In this document: one piece after another, positions 43,333 to 52,216 of the stretch
How positions within the stretch are numbered: the stretch's first letter is position 1
Layout of the letters: every line of letters starts with the position of its first letter
DNA from: Polynucleobacter sp. 15G-AUS-farblos
Lineage (GTDB): Bacteria; Pseudomonadota; Gammaproteobacteria; Burkholderiales; Burkholderiaceae
NCBI RefSeq assembly: GCF_018882445.1
Contig: NZ_JACVOM010000004.1
Coordinates: 285,657 to 349,656 of the forward strand
DNA length: 64,000 nt
Reading direction: 5' to 3'
Made by a program: the position numbers and the translations under genes
The notes under the pieces: generated by a model
The model's database searches: none
Told to the model about the DNA's origin: nothing
Seen by the model: the letters and a program-made list of their open reading frames with translations, nothing else

Positions 43333-44346
43333 ATGAAAATTGTTTTTGCTGGAACTCCGGAGTTTGCTGCGCAAGCAATGCGCGCTATTCATGATGCTGG
43401 TCATGAAATTGTTTTGGCCTTGACGCAGCCCGATCGTAGGGCTGGTAGAGGAATGCATTTACAGGCAAGCCCTGTAAAAGCCTTTGCACTAGAACACCAG
43501 ATTCCAGTTTTGCAGCCACTCAGCTTAAGACGCAATAGTCTTGATTCACAAAATAAAGTAGAAGCACAAGAGGCGTATCAACAGCTAGCAACAATCAATT
43601 TTGATGCCATGGTTGTTGTGGCCTATGGCCTGATTTTGCCCCAAGAGATTTTGGATATTGCCCAGCGTCCAGGCAGGTACGGCAGCTTTAATATCCATGC
43701 CTCACTATTACCACGGTGGCGGGGCGCAGCGCCAATTCAAAGGGCCATTGAGGCGGGCGATCAGCAAACAGGCGTTTGTATTATGAAGATGGATGCCGGC
43801 CTTGATACGGGCGATACTGTTTTAATCGAAGTCCTAGAAATTACTGCAGATGAAACGAGCGTTACTTTGCACGACCGTTTGGCCGTGCTGGGTGCCAAAC
43901 TCATTGTGCAAACTCTTGGCACCTTAGAAAAAGAAAAAACGATAGAAGCTACGCCACAAGAAAGTGAAGGCGTTACATATGCAGAAAAAATATTAAAGAG
44001 CGAAGCAGAAATTGATTGGAGCTTAAGTGCACAGCAGATTGATTGCCGTATCCGCGCATTTAATCCTTTCCCGGGTGCAACAGGCCTGGTAAATGATGTT
44101 CCTTTGAAATGCTGGAGTTCCCGTTTATCGGCTGAGAATACAGGCGGTCAAACAGGCGAGCCTGGCAAGGTGTTAGGGTTTAGTGAGAATGGCGCTTACA
44201 TTCAGTGCGGTAAAGGCGCTATAGAAATTTTAGAAATGCAAAGACCTGGCGGAAAAAAAATGAGTGCAAAAATGTGTTTGCAATCTTTTCTTGACCAAGA
44301 GAACCCATTACGTTTTCAGGTACCGACCCAGAGTAAATCCATTTGA
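43333..44346 (+). CDS. fmt: Methionyl-tRNA formyltransferase
   Basis: A 337-residue enzyme that formylates initiator Met-tRNA. The start KIVFAGTPEFAAQAM, the catalytic SLLPRWRGAAPIQRAI and a C-terminal OB-like domain (residues about 210-320) are present. An insert near residues 60-75 (RRNSLDSQNKVEA) is slightly longer than usual. It is 7 bp after def and overlaps rsmB by 4 bp. Confidence 0.97.
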   Translation: MKIVFAGTPEFAAQAMRAIHDAGHEIVLALTQPDRRAGRGMHLQASPVKAFALEHQIPVLQPLSLRRNSLDSQNKVEAQEAYQQLATINFDAMVVVAYGLILPQEILDIAQRPGRYGSFNIHASLLPRWRGAAPIQRAIEAGDQQTGVCIMKMDAGLDTGDTVLIEVLEITADETSVTLHDRLAVLGAKLIVQTLGTLEKEKTIEATPQESEGVTYAEKILKSEAEIDWSLSAQQIDCRIRAFNPFPGATGLVNDVPLKCWSSRLSAENTGGQTGEPGKVLGFSENGAYIQCGKGAIEILEMQRPGGKKMSAKMCLQSFLDQENPLRFQVPTQSKSI

Positions 44347-45659
44347 CTGAGCAAAAAAAATTACGCAGCCTTCCATTATCAGAAGCAATTACTATTGCGG
44401 CCCAAGCTCTGGGAGAGGTGATGAGTGGGAGATCGCTAACAGAAGTTTTAGATGAGCTAGAAGTGCATGAGCGGCCAATCGTACAAAGCCTTAGTTTTGA
44501 AGCATTGCGTAAATGGGTGCGCTCTCATGAGCTCATCAAGCAATTCATTCCTAAAGCCCCACCGCCAGAGGTCGATCATTTACTGAGTGTTGCCATTGCA
44601 CTGTTTTTGCAAGAAGACGGGGATGGCAATTACTATGCCACGCATACCCTTGTGGATCAGGCGGTGAAGGCTTGCGGCGAGTATGACAAGACTATGTATG
44701 CCAAGGGATTGGTAAATGCCGTACTGCGTAAAGTAAGTTCTGCAGTAAGAGCTCCCGAGGGAGAAACGCGCTACCCCCCAGATCCCATCCCCGTGTTTAC
44801 TCCGCCTTGGTGGCGAGCAAATCTGAAGCGCAATCACCCCCAATCTTGGCAGGCGATTTTATTTGCACAAGCAAAACGTGCTCCTTTGATATTGCGCGTG
44901 AACCTACGACATCAGACGCGTGAACACTACCAAGCTTTATTAAATGAGGTAGGCATTGCTTCAAGGCCAATTGAATCAGTGGCCGGCATACCATTGAATT
45001 CTGCTTTAATCTTAGATCGCCCCGTACCCGTGGGAGACTTGCCTGGTTTTTATAGTGGCGCAGTTTCCGTGCAGGATGCTGGCGCACAACTTGCCGCTCT
45101 TTTGTTGGACCCCAAAGATGGCGATCTGGTGCTAGATGCTTGCGCAGCCCCAGGTGGAAAAACTGCCCATGTATTGGAGTTGGCTGATTGCAAAATGACG
45201 GCCCTGGAATTAGATGGGGAACGTATAGGCAAAATCGGCGGAAACTTAGATCGACTTGATTTGCATTCGGATAATGTAAAAATTTTGCGTGGCGATGCAT
45301 CTAAGGGCGGATGGTGGGATGGAGTCCTGTTCGACAAAATCCTCCTTGATGCCCCTTGCTCTGCTTCCGGAATCGTTTCTAGACACCCGGATATCCCTTT
45401 TTTAAGGCGTGAAGCAGACATTAAATCTTTACAACAAAAGCAGCGAGCTATCTTGAGCCAAGCATGGAAGATGCTTAAGCCTGGGGGCCTATTGCTTTAC
45501 GTTACTTGCTCAATATTTCCTGAAGAGGGTGAAGGGCAGGCCTTGTGGTTTGCGGCGGAGCATACCAATGCGGTACGATTAGGCGCTCCAGGGCAGATTT
45601 TGCCCACGGAAGTAAATGATGGCTTTTACTATGCTTTGTTTAAGAAAAATGGACCATGA
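44343..45659 (+). CDS. rsmB: 16S rRNA (cytosine(967)-C5)-methyltransferase RsmB
   Basis: A 438-residue protein: N-terminal NusB-like domain, then the SAM motif DACAAPGGKTAHVLEL, DAPCSASGIVSRHPDI and the catalytic-cysteine region YVTCSIFPEEGE. It starts at TTG overlapping the fmt stop (TTGA) and ends overlapping the next ATG (ATGA), so translation is coupled in this operon. Confidence 0.95.
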   Translation: MTEQKKLRSLPLSEAITIAAQALGEVMSGRSLTEVLDELEVHERPIVQSLSFEALRKWVRSHELIKQFIPKAPPPEVDHLLSVAIALFLQEDGDGNYYATHTLVDQAVKACGEYDKTMYAKGLVNAVLRKVSSAVRAPEGETRYPPDPIPVFTPPWWRANLKRNHPQSWQAILFAQAKRAPLILRVNLRHQTREHYQALLNEVGIASRPIESVAGIPLNSALILDRPVPVGDLPGFYSGAVSVQDAGAQLAALLLDPKDGDLVLDACAAPGGKTAHVLELADCKMTALELDGERIGKIGGNLDRLDLHSDNVKILRGDASKGGWWDGVLFDKILLDAPCSASGIVSRHPDIPFLRREADIKSLQQKQRAILSQAWKMLKPGGLLLYVTCSIFPEEGEGQALWFAAEHTNAVRLGAPGQILPTEVNDGFYYALFKKNGP

Positions 45660-46237
45660 GTCACAGGATTAAACAATTTATCTTTTTGTGTCTGATGTTG
45701 TTAGGCGTTCATATGACAAACGCCAGCGCAGAAGGAATCAAAATTAAGTCCTTTGAGCTCGAGAAGATTGAGGGCGATTGGCTTTTAAATGCCTCATTCC
45801 AAATTGAGCTAGCACCAGGCTTAGAGGATGCCGTTCAAAAAGGCGTTGTCTTATATTTTCAAACAGAGTTTGAGCTCACTCGTGGTCGTTGGTATTGGTT
45901 TGAAGAAAAAGCGGTTTTGGCACAACGACAAATACGCCTTTCTTATCAACCCTTAACGCAACAATTTCGTATTGCCTCAGAAGGGTTTACTTTTTCAGCC
46001 CCAACCATTGCTGAAGCATTGCAGGCGGTTGGCAGTATTGGGGGCTGGCGTGTCATTGATAATGCGCAGATTGATCAAGGTAAGTCCTATATGGCTGCCT
46101 TGCGGATGGTCCTCGATCTGAGCAAGCTACCAAAGCCGTTTCAGGTTAATGCGCTAAACAATCGCGATTGGAGTGTATCGAGCGATTGGTATCGATTCCC
46201 CTTTTCGCCTACAGGCCCTAATTTAGTTAAGCGATGA
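45656..46237 (+). CDS. DUF4390 secreted protein
   Basis: A 193-residue protein with a signal peptide (hydrophobic stretch 8-18, cleavage likely after NASA) and a beta-rich body containing ARGRWYW-like sequence (TRGRWYWFEEK), typical of DUF4390. It lies between rsmB and the NtrY-like kinase with overlaps at both ends (ATGA each), a linkage common in betaproteobacteria, so it may act with that sensor in the periplasm. The biochemical role is unknown. Confidence 0.85.
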   Translation: MSHRIKQFIFLCLMLLGVHMTNASAEGIKIKSFELEKIEGDWLLNASFQIELAPGLEDAVQKGVVLYFQTEFELTRGRWYWFEEKAVLAQRQIRLSYQPLTQQFRIASEGFTFSAPTIAEALQAVGSIGGWRVIDNAQIDQGKSYMAALRMVLDLSKLPKPFQVNALNNRDWSVSSDWYRFPFSPTGPNLVKR

Positions 46238-48555
46238 GATTGCTAGATCGCGTACTTAAGCTCGACTTTCTTGCATCGGGCTCATGGAGAAGAAAAATAA
46301 TTCCTGTTGCAATCGGGATTATTGGGGCATTCGCATTACTCTTGTTAGTTCTGCTTTTTCTTGCATCATCCAATACACAGTTTTTCGATAACTACTTTAT
46401 TTGGTTGTATGCAGCCAATGTAGTGATTGGCATATGCCTCACACTTGTTATTTTGATATTGGTATCTGTCATTGCAGTGCGCTGGTATCGCGGGCATTTT
46501 GGTACGCGCCTAGTTGCAAAGTTGGCCATGATTTTTGCTTTGGTGGGCGTTGTTCCAGGGCTGATTTTGTATGGAGTGTCTCTGCAGTTCGTATCCCGCA
46601 GTATTGAAACCTGGTTTGACGTTAAGGTTGAATCAGCGCTTGAGGCTGGCCTTGAATTGGGGCGCGCTACTTTGAGCAGCTCTTTAATAGAGCTACAAGA
46701 TGAGGGGCGGATTGTGATTGATCAAATCCGCACCATTCCCAATTATTCAAGCCCTGCGGAATTGACCCTATTGCTTTCAAGAATGCGAGATCAATTCGGC
46801 ATTCAAGAAATTACTATTTTTGATAGTCATCAGGCTGTAGTTGCCACAGCGGCTTCAGGCGCTCTTCTGAAGCAGTCGCCCTCTCCAAGCTCAGAGGTGA
46901 TGGTACAAGCATCCAAGGTAGGCCATGTCAGCATTATTGATGAGCCTGTTTCAGCTAGTGGGCCTCAAGCGTACTCATTACGGGTAGTTCTCCCTTTGGT
47001 AAAAGAAAGCACTGTAAGCACGCGGGGTTTTGGACTTAATACACAGTACCAAAAAGAGCTTTGGTATCTTCAGTTAACCAAGGCAGTGCCCGAGAGTATT
47101 TCTAAAAACTCCCTTGCTGTTCAGGCTGCTTACAGCGATTACCAAGAAAAGTCCTTAGGTCGCTCTGGCCTTAGAAAAATGTTTGTGGGTACGCTTACGC
47201 TCACCCTTTTCTTCGCAGTGTTTGTGGCCATCACCTTGGCTCTAATGCTCGGCCGTCAGTTAGCGCGCCCCCTTCTCATGTTGCTGAGAGGAACTCAAGC
47301 CGTTGCGCAAGGCGATTTATCACCTAAGCCAGAGTTAGATACCGGCGATGAGCTGGGCATGTTGACCCGCCAATTTAATGTGATGACAAGACAGCTTGCA
47401 GATACCCGCACCTCCTTGCAGGAGTCCAAAGCCTTTTTGGAAACAGTGTTGGGAAGCCTAACTGCAGGCGTTTGTATCTTTGATAAAGGATATAACTTGG
47501 TGTCTAGTAACGCAGGCGCTGACCGAATTTTTGGTCAAGATCTGACTAATTTAGAAAGCGGACCATTAAGCCACAGCCCTACTCTCGCAGAGTTTGAAGA
47601 GGCGATCAAAGGAGGCTTCGCCACGATGAAGTTGGCGGTGACCAGTGAAGGGATGAAGGGCATAGCTAGCGGAGAGCAAGAATCTGCACCAGTTTGGCAA
47701 AAACAAATTCAATTACATGCTACCAATGAATATGAAAACGAACTAGGAGTTACCTTATTTGTGCGTGGTACAGAATTAACCGGCGATCTTCGCATGGTAG
47801 TTTTTGATGACATCACGGATGTGGTCACTGCACAAAGATCTATCGCTTGGAGCGAGGTGGCCAGACGTTTAGCGCATGAGATCAAAAATCCATTAACCCC
47901 AATTCAGTTGTCTGCTGAACGATTACAGCATAAGTTGGCGGGTAAGCTGAGCCCTGAACAAGAGGACATGATTAATCGAAGCACCGAGACAATTATTGGT
48001 CAAGTGCAGGCAATGAAGGAAATGGTTAATGACTTTAGAGATTTTGCAAAGACACCAACCCCGCAACTCAAGCCGATTTCGATTAATACTTTGACTGCTG
48101 AAATTTTGGGTTTATATGAGGGCAGTCACATCCAAACACATTTAGATCCGAATTGCCCTGACATCATGGGCGACCCTACACAATTGCGACAAGTTATTCA
48201 CAATTTGCTTCAAAATGCTCAAGATGCAACCTTGGAAGGTAAAAACCAAAACGAAGCAGTTGAAGTAAAAACTGAGCTTGTGCCCTATGGTGAGCAAAAT
48301 GGGGAAGTACAAAATGCAGTGCGCTTAACAATAAGTGACGGTGGAACAGGTTTTCCAGCTAAGATATTGGCAAGAGCATTTGAGCCTTATGTAACTACCA
48401 AGAGTAAAGGGACTGGATTGGGTTTGGCGGTTGTTAAGAAAATCATTGAAGATCATGCCGCCAAAATTGAAATCCGAAACCGCATGTGGGGAGATGAAGT
48501 GATTGGGGCACAAGTATCTGTGTTGTTTATGAATCTAGCAAAAGAGGCAGCCTAA
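46234..48555 (+). CDS. NtrY-like sensor histidine kinase
   Basis: A 773-residue membrane kinase. Hydrophobic segments lie at about 17-40, 52-77 and 88-112, followed by a periplasmic sensing region to about 320. Then come another membrane helix, a HAMP domain (about 350-400) and a PAS-like region. The phosphoacceptor His548 lies in RRLAHEIKNPLTPIQLSAER, and the ATPase domain has NLLQNAQDAT and GTGLGLAVVKKI. It overlaps the DUF4390 gene by 4 bp and is 2 bp from its response regulator. The signal is not known; NtrYX pairs respond to nitrogen or redox state elsewhere. Confidence 0.92.
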   Translation: MRLLDRVLKLDFLASGSWRRKIIPVAIGIIGAFALLLLVLLFLASSNTQFFDNYFIWLYAANVVIGICLTLVILILVSVIAVRWYRGHFGTRLVAKLAMIFALVGVVPGLILYGVSLQFVSRSIETWFDVKVESALEAGLELGRATLSSSLIELQDEGRIVIDQIRTIPNYSSPAELTLLLSRMRDQFGIQEITIFDSHQAVVATAASGALLKQSPSPSSEVMVQASKVGHVSIIDEPVSASGPQAYSLRVVLPLVKESTVSTRGFGLNTQYQKELWYLQLTKAVPESISKNSLAVQAAYSDYQEKSLGRSGLRKMFVGTLTLTLFFAVFVAITLALMLGRQLARPLLMLLRGTQAVAQGDLSPKPELDTGDELGMLTRQFNVMTRQLADTRTSLQESKAFLETVLGSLTAGVCIFDKGYNLVSSNAGADRIFGQDLTNLESGPLSHSPTLAEFEEAIKGGFATMKLAVTSEGMKGIASGEQESAPVWQKQIQLHATNEYENELGVTLFVRGTELTGDLRMVVFDDITDVVTAQRSIAWSEVARRLAHEIKNPLTPIQLSAERLQHKLAGKLSPEQEDMINRSTETIIGQVQAMKEMVNDFRDFAKTPTPQLKPISINTLTAEILGLYEGSHIQTHLDPNCPDIMGDPTQLRQVIHNLLQNAQDATLEGKNQNEAVEVKTELVPYGEQNGEVQNAVRLTISDGGTGFPAKILARAFEPYVTTKSKGTGLGLAVVKKIIEDHAAKIEIRNRMWGDEVIGAQVSVLFMNLAKEAA

Positions 48556-48557
48556 AC

Positions 48558-49244
48558 ATGGCTAGTATTTTGGTTGTTGATGACGAGATGGGAATTCGTG
48601 AGCTTCTCAATGAGATTCTCACAGATGAAGGTCATACCGTGTATGCCGCAGAGAGCGCCATACAAGCTCGTACTATTCGTGAACAAATGCGACCCGATTT
48701 GGTGTTGCTTGACATTTGGATGCCCGATACCGACGGTATTACTTTATTAAAAGAGTGGTCAAAAACGGGACAACTCACTATGCCAGTAGTGATGATGTCT
48801 GGTCATGCAACGATTGATACAGCAGTGGAAGCAACTCGTATCGGCGCTTTAAATTTCTTAGAAAAACCGATTGCTTTACAAAAGCTCTTAAAGACTGTGA
48901 ATAAGGCGCTTGAGCTGTCGCCCAAATATGTTGAGGCTGAAGATGCGAAGCCAGCACAGTCCAGCGTACCCTCAAGTACAGCCCCAAGGCCAGCCCTTGC
49001 TGAAACAACTAGCCAAGCACCTGCTGAGGGTGAATACATCAGTGGCATTGCCAAAACTTACTTTGACCTTCCGCTGAGAGAGGCGCGCGATTTGTTTGAG
49101 AAGGCGTATTTTGAACATCAAATGCAAATGATGGGTGGCAGCATGACCAAGATTTCGGACTACACCGGTCTTGAGCGCACCCACCTATATCGCAAGCTCA
49201 AAGCACTGGGCATAGATACTTCGCGCAATAAGGGCGAGCAATAA
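48558..49244 (+). CDS. Response regulator with Fis-type DNA-binding domain, NtrX-like without AAA+ domain
   Basis: A 228-residue regulator. The receiver domain spans about 1-120 with phosphoacceptor Asp52 in LLDIWMPDTDG; an Ala/Pro/Ser/Thr-rich linker follows, then a Fis-type helix-turn-helix at about 185-220 (MTKISDYTGLERTHLYRKLKALG). Classical NtrX has a sigma-54-activating AAA+ domain between these parts, which is absent here; it therefore cannot drive sigma-54 open-complex formation and must act differently. Confidence 0.92.
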   Translation: MASILVVDDEMGIRELLNEILTDEGHTVYAAESAIQARTIREQMRPDLVLLDIWMPDTDGITLLKEWSKTGQLTMPVVMMSGHATIDTAVEATRIGALNFLEKPIALQKLLKTVNKALELSPKYVEAEDAKPAQSSVPSSTAPRPALAETTSQAPAEGEYISGIAKTYFDLPLREARDLFEKAYFEHQMQMMGGSMTKISDYTGLERTHLYRKLKALGIDTSRNKGEQ

Positions 49245-49362
49245 GTACTTCAGCAAATATCGCGGATCCGCAATCAATCATTGTTGTATTGTTTTTGAAA
49301 GCAGCAACGCATTCGCGTTAAGGCGGATAATGGCGCTCATACCCTTTTCGGAATGATTTCGT

Positions 49363-51558
49363 ATGGAAATTAAGGTTAATTTTCTTGACAAGCTGCGCCT
49401 CGAAGCCAAGTTCGATGACTTCACGGTAATTGCTGATCAGCCCATCAGATATAAGGGCGATGGCTCTGCGCCGGGGCCGTTTGATTACTTTCTAGCCTCA
49501 TCAGCGCTATGCGCTGCCTATTTTGTAAAGCTGTACTGTGACACACGCAATATTTCTACAGAAAATATTCGTCTCTCCCAAAATAATATTGTGGATCCTG
49601 AAAATCGTTATCAGCAGATTTTTAAGATTCAGGTTGAGTTGCCCGAAGATATTTCTGCACATGATCGTCAGGGTATTCTGCGCTCTATCGAGCGCTGTAC
49701 AGTAAAGAAAGTGGTTCAAGCAGGACCTGAGTTTGTCATCGAAGAAGTTAAGAACTTAGATGCAGATGCGCAGGCCTTACTGGCTTTGAAGCCAGCTGCT
49801 GATGCTAGTACTTACATAGTGGGAAAAGATTTACCGCTTGAGCAAACCATTGCCAATATGTCTGCGGTGTTGGCTAATCTGGGAATCAAGATTGAAATTG
49901 CCTCGTGGCGAAACATTATTCCTAATGTATGGTCCTTGCATATCCGTGATGCGCACTCACCAATGTGTTTTACCAACGGCAAGGGATCAACAAAGGAAAG
50001 CGCTCTAGCATCGGCTTTGGGCGAGTATATCGAGCGACTGAGTAACAATCATTTTTATGCCGGAGCATTTTGGGGCGAAGAGATTGGCAATGCGAATTTT
50101 GTGCACTACCCAAATGAGCGGTGGTTTAAGCCTGGTAAAAATGACGCACTACCAAAAGAAATTCTGGATGACTATTGCCTGAGTATTTTTAATTCTGATG
50201 GTGAATTACGTGGCTCCCATTTAATCGATACGAATTCTGGCAATCATGAGCGCGGCATTTGTTCTTTGCCTTATGTCCGCCAATCTGATGGCGAGCTTGT
50301 GTATTTCCCATCCAATCTCGTTGAAAATCTATACGTCAGCAATGGCATGAGTGCTGGCAATACCTTGGCTGAGGCCCAGGTCCAGTGCCTATCTGAGATT
50401 TTTGAGCGAGCAGTTAAACGTGAAATCTTAGAGGGAGAAATTGCCTTGCCTGATGTGCCACTGCATGTGCTTGAGAAGTACCCAAGCATACTGGCGGGTA
50501 TCCGAGGCCTTGAAGAACAAGGCTTTCCAGTGTTAGTAAAAGACGCCTCCCTGGGTGGCACTTATCCTGTGATGTGCGTTACTTTAATGAATCCACGCAC
50601 GGGTGGCGTCTTTGCCTCTTTTGGCGCGCATCCAAGCTTAGGGGTTGCGCTGGAGCGAAGTCTGACAGAATTACTTCAAGGCCGTAGCTTGGAGGGTTTG
50701 AACGATTTGCCTCCGCCTACTTTCGCAAGCGAAGCGGTGACTGAACCAAATAATTTTGTGGAACACTTCATTGATTCAAGCGGCATTGTGTCGTGGCGCT
50801 TTTTCAGTGCAAAGTCAGATTACGAATTTGTTGAGTGGGACTTTTCTAGTCAAGGCGAAAACGCTAACGCAGAGGAAGCAGCAACTTTGTTTGGCATCCT
50901 CAAATCAATGGGCAAAGAAGCTTATATAGCTGTATATGACGAGCTGGGTGCAACAGCATGTAGGATCTTGGTTCCAGGGTATTCGGAGGTTTATCCGGTT
51001 GAGGATTTGGTTTGGGACAACACAAATAAGGCGCTACTGTTCCGTAAAGACATTTTGAATCTGTCCTCTTTAGACAACGCTAGCTTAGAGGCATTGCTCG
51101 AGCGCTTAGAAAATAACGAGCTTGATGAGTATGGTGATATTGCTACATTGATTGGTATTGAGTTTGATGAAAATACTACTTGGGGACAATTGACGGTGCT
51201 CGAGTTGAAGTTATTAATTCAGCTTGCATTGCGTCACTATGACGAGGCCCTTGAATTAGTGGGTGCATTTCTTCAATACAACGACAACACAGTTGAGCGT
51301 AAATTGTTTTATCAAGCCCTCAATGCAGTGCTAGAGATTGTGCTGGATGATGACTTGGAGCTTGAGGACTATCTCATCAATCTTCGTCGGATGTTTGGCG
51401 ATGAAAGAATGGAAGCTGTCTTAGGCTCCGTAGATGGCAGTGTGCGATTCTATGGGCTTACTCCAACCAGTATGAAGCTAGAGGGACTTGATAGGCACCA
51501 TCGTATGATTGATAGCTATAAAAAATTGCATGCTGCTCGAGCGAGGGCTGCGGGCTAG
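49363..51558 (+). CDS. OsmC-YcaO fusion protein
   Basis: A 731-residue protein. Residues 1-135 are an OsmC/Ohr-like domain (CTVKKVVQAGPEF near its end). From about 165 onward is a YcaO domain with the ATP-binding pattern KGSTKESALASALGEYIERLS and EIFERAVKREI, then an E. coli YcaO-like C-terminal helical region. YcaO enzymes phosphorylate amide backbones; the E. coli protein is linked to RimO-dependent S12 beta-methylthiolation. The canonical OsmC cysteine pair should be checked. It appears monocistronic, with 118 bp of upstream sequence. Confidence 0.9.
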   Translation: MEIKVNFLDKLRLEAKFDDFTVIADQPIRYKGDGSAPGPFDYFLASSALCAAYFVKLYCDTRNISTENIRLSQNNIVDPENRYQQIFKIQVELPEDISAHDRQGILRSIERCTVKKVVQAGPEFVIEEVKNLDADAQALLALKPAADASTYIVGKDLPLEQTIANMSAVLANLGIKIEIASWRNIIPNVWSLHIRDAHSPMCFTNGKGSTKESALASALGEYIERLSNNHFYAGAFWGEEIGNANFVHYPNERWFKPGKNDALPKEILDDYCLSIFNSDGELRGSHLIDTNSGNHERGICSLPYVRQSDGELVYFPSNLVENLYVSNGMSAGNTLAEAQVQCLSEIFERAVKREILEGEIALPDVPLHVLEKYPSILAGIRGLEEQGFPVLVKDASLGGTYPVMCVTLMNPRTGGVFASFGAHPSLGVALERSLTELLQGRSLEGLNDLPPPTFASEAVTEPNNFVEHFIDSSGIVSWRFFSAKSDYEFVEWDFSSQGENANAEEAATLFGILKSMGKEAYIAVYDELGATACRILVPGYSEVYPVEDLVWDNTNKALLFRKDILNLSSLDNASLEALLERLENNELDEYGDIATLIGIEFDENTTWGQLTVLELKLLIQLALRHYDEALELVGAFLQYNDNTVERKLFYQALNAVLEIVLDDDLELEDYLINLRRMFGDERMEAVLGSVDGSVRFYGLTPTSMKLEGLDRHHRMIDSYKKLHAARARAAG

Positions 51559-51585
51559 ACTTTCTCATTACTCCTTAAGGCATAA

Positions 51586-52209
51586 ATGAACTTTTTTAGA
51601 TACCACTGGTTTGATATTGCATTGATGCTCGCGGCCATACTCGTATTAGCCCTTTTCTTAATTCAGCCAACGGGGATGACTTTATTGCTATGGCTTAGTT
51701 TGGGCTCGCTTTTTTTGCACCAAGTAGAAGAGTGGCGCTATCCGGGCTACTTTCCTGGCATGGTAAATAAGGCGATGTTTAATAGCGACCTCCCAGATCG
51801 CTATCCATTAAATGCCAATAGCGGAATGTTAGTTAATGTGGTCTTGGGTTGGGGCGGCTATGTATTGGCAGCCTTGCTTTGGCAACACGCGATTTGGCTG
51901 GCTATTGCAACCATTTTGGTTTCCACAGGAAACATTCTTGCGCACACTATTATTTTTAACATTAAGGGCAAGACGTTTTACAACCCAGGCTTAATCACCT
52001 GCTGGCTATTTTTTGTCCCCATTGTTTATTTGTTCTTTGATCTAGTGATTTCGCAAAACCTGGCAAGGCCATCAGATTGGTTTATTGGAATAGCTTTAGG
52101 CATTGCGCTTAATTACTTTGGTGTTTACAAAATGATTATTTGGATGGCCGATAAAAATACACCGTATATTTTTCCAAAGCGTTTTTTGCTAGGCCAAAGC
52201 CAGCACTAA
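51586..52209 (+). CDS. HXXEE-domain membrane protein
   Basis: A 207-residue polytopic membrane protein with six or so hydrophobic segments. HQVEE in LFLHQVEEWRYPGYFP is the family-defining HxxEE motif, and a second histidine lies in NILAHTIIFNIKG. The family's function is unknown; the conserved His and Glu suggest a metal site. It follows the OsmC-YcaO gene by 27 bp and precedes an FAD/NAD(P)-binding protein by 7 bp. Confidence 0.82.
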   Translation: MNFFRYHWFDIALMLAAILVLALFLIQPTGMTLLLWLSLGSLFLHQVEEWRYPGYFPGMVNKAMFNSDLPDRYPLNANSGMLVNVVLGWGGYVLAALLWQHAIWLAIATILVSTGNILAHTIIFNIKGKTFYNPGLITCWLFFVPIVYLFFDLVISQNLARPSDWFIGIALGIALNYFGVYKMIIWMADKNTPYIFPKRFLLGQSQH

Positions 52210-52216
52210 TTTAATA

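Noticed and set aside
44797..45300. 167-residue minus-strand open frame inside rsmB
   Set aside because: No domain, and rsmB motifs on the plus strand explain the region.
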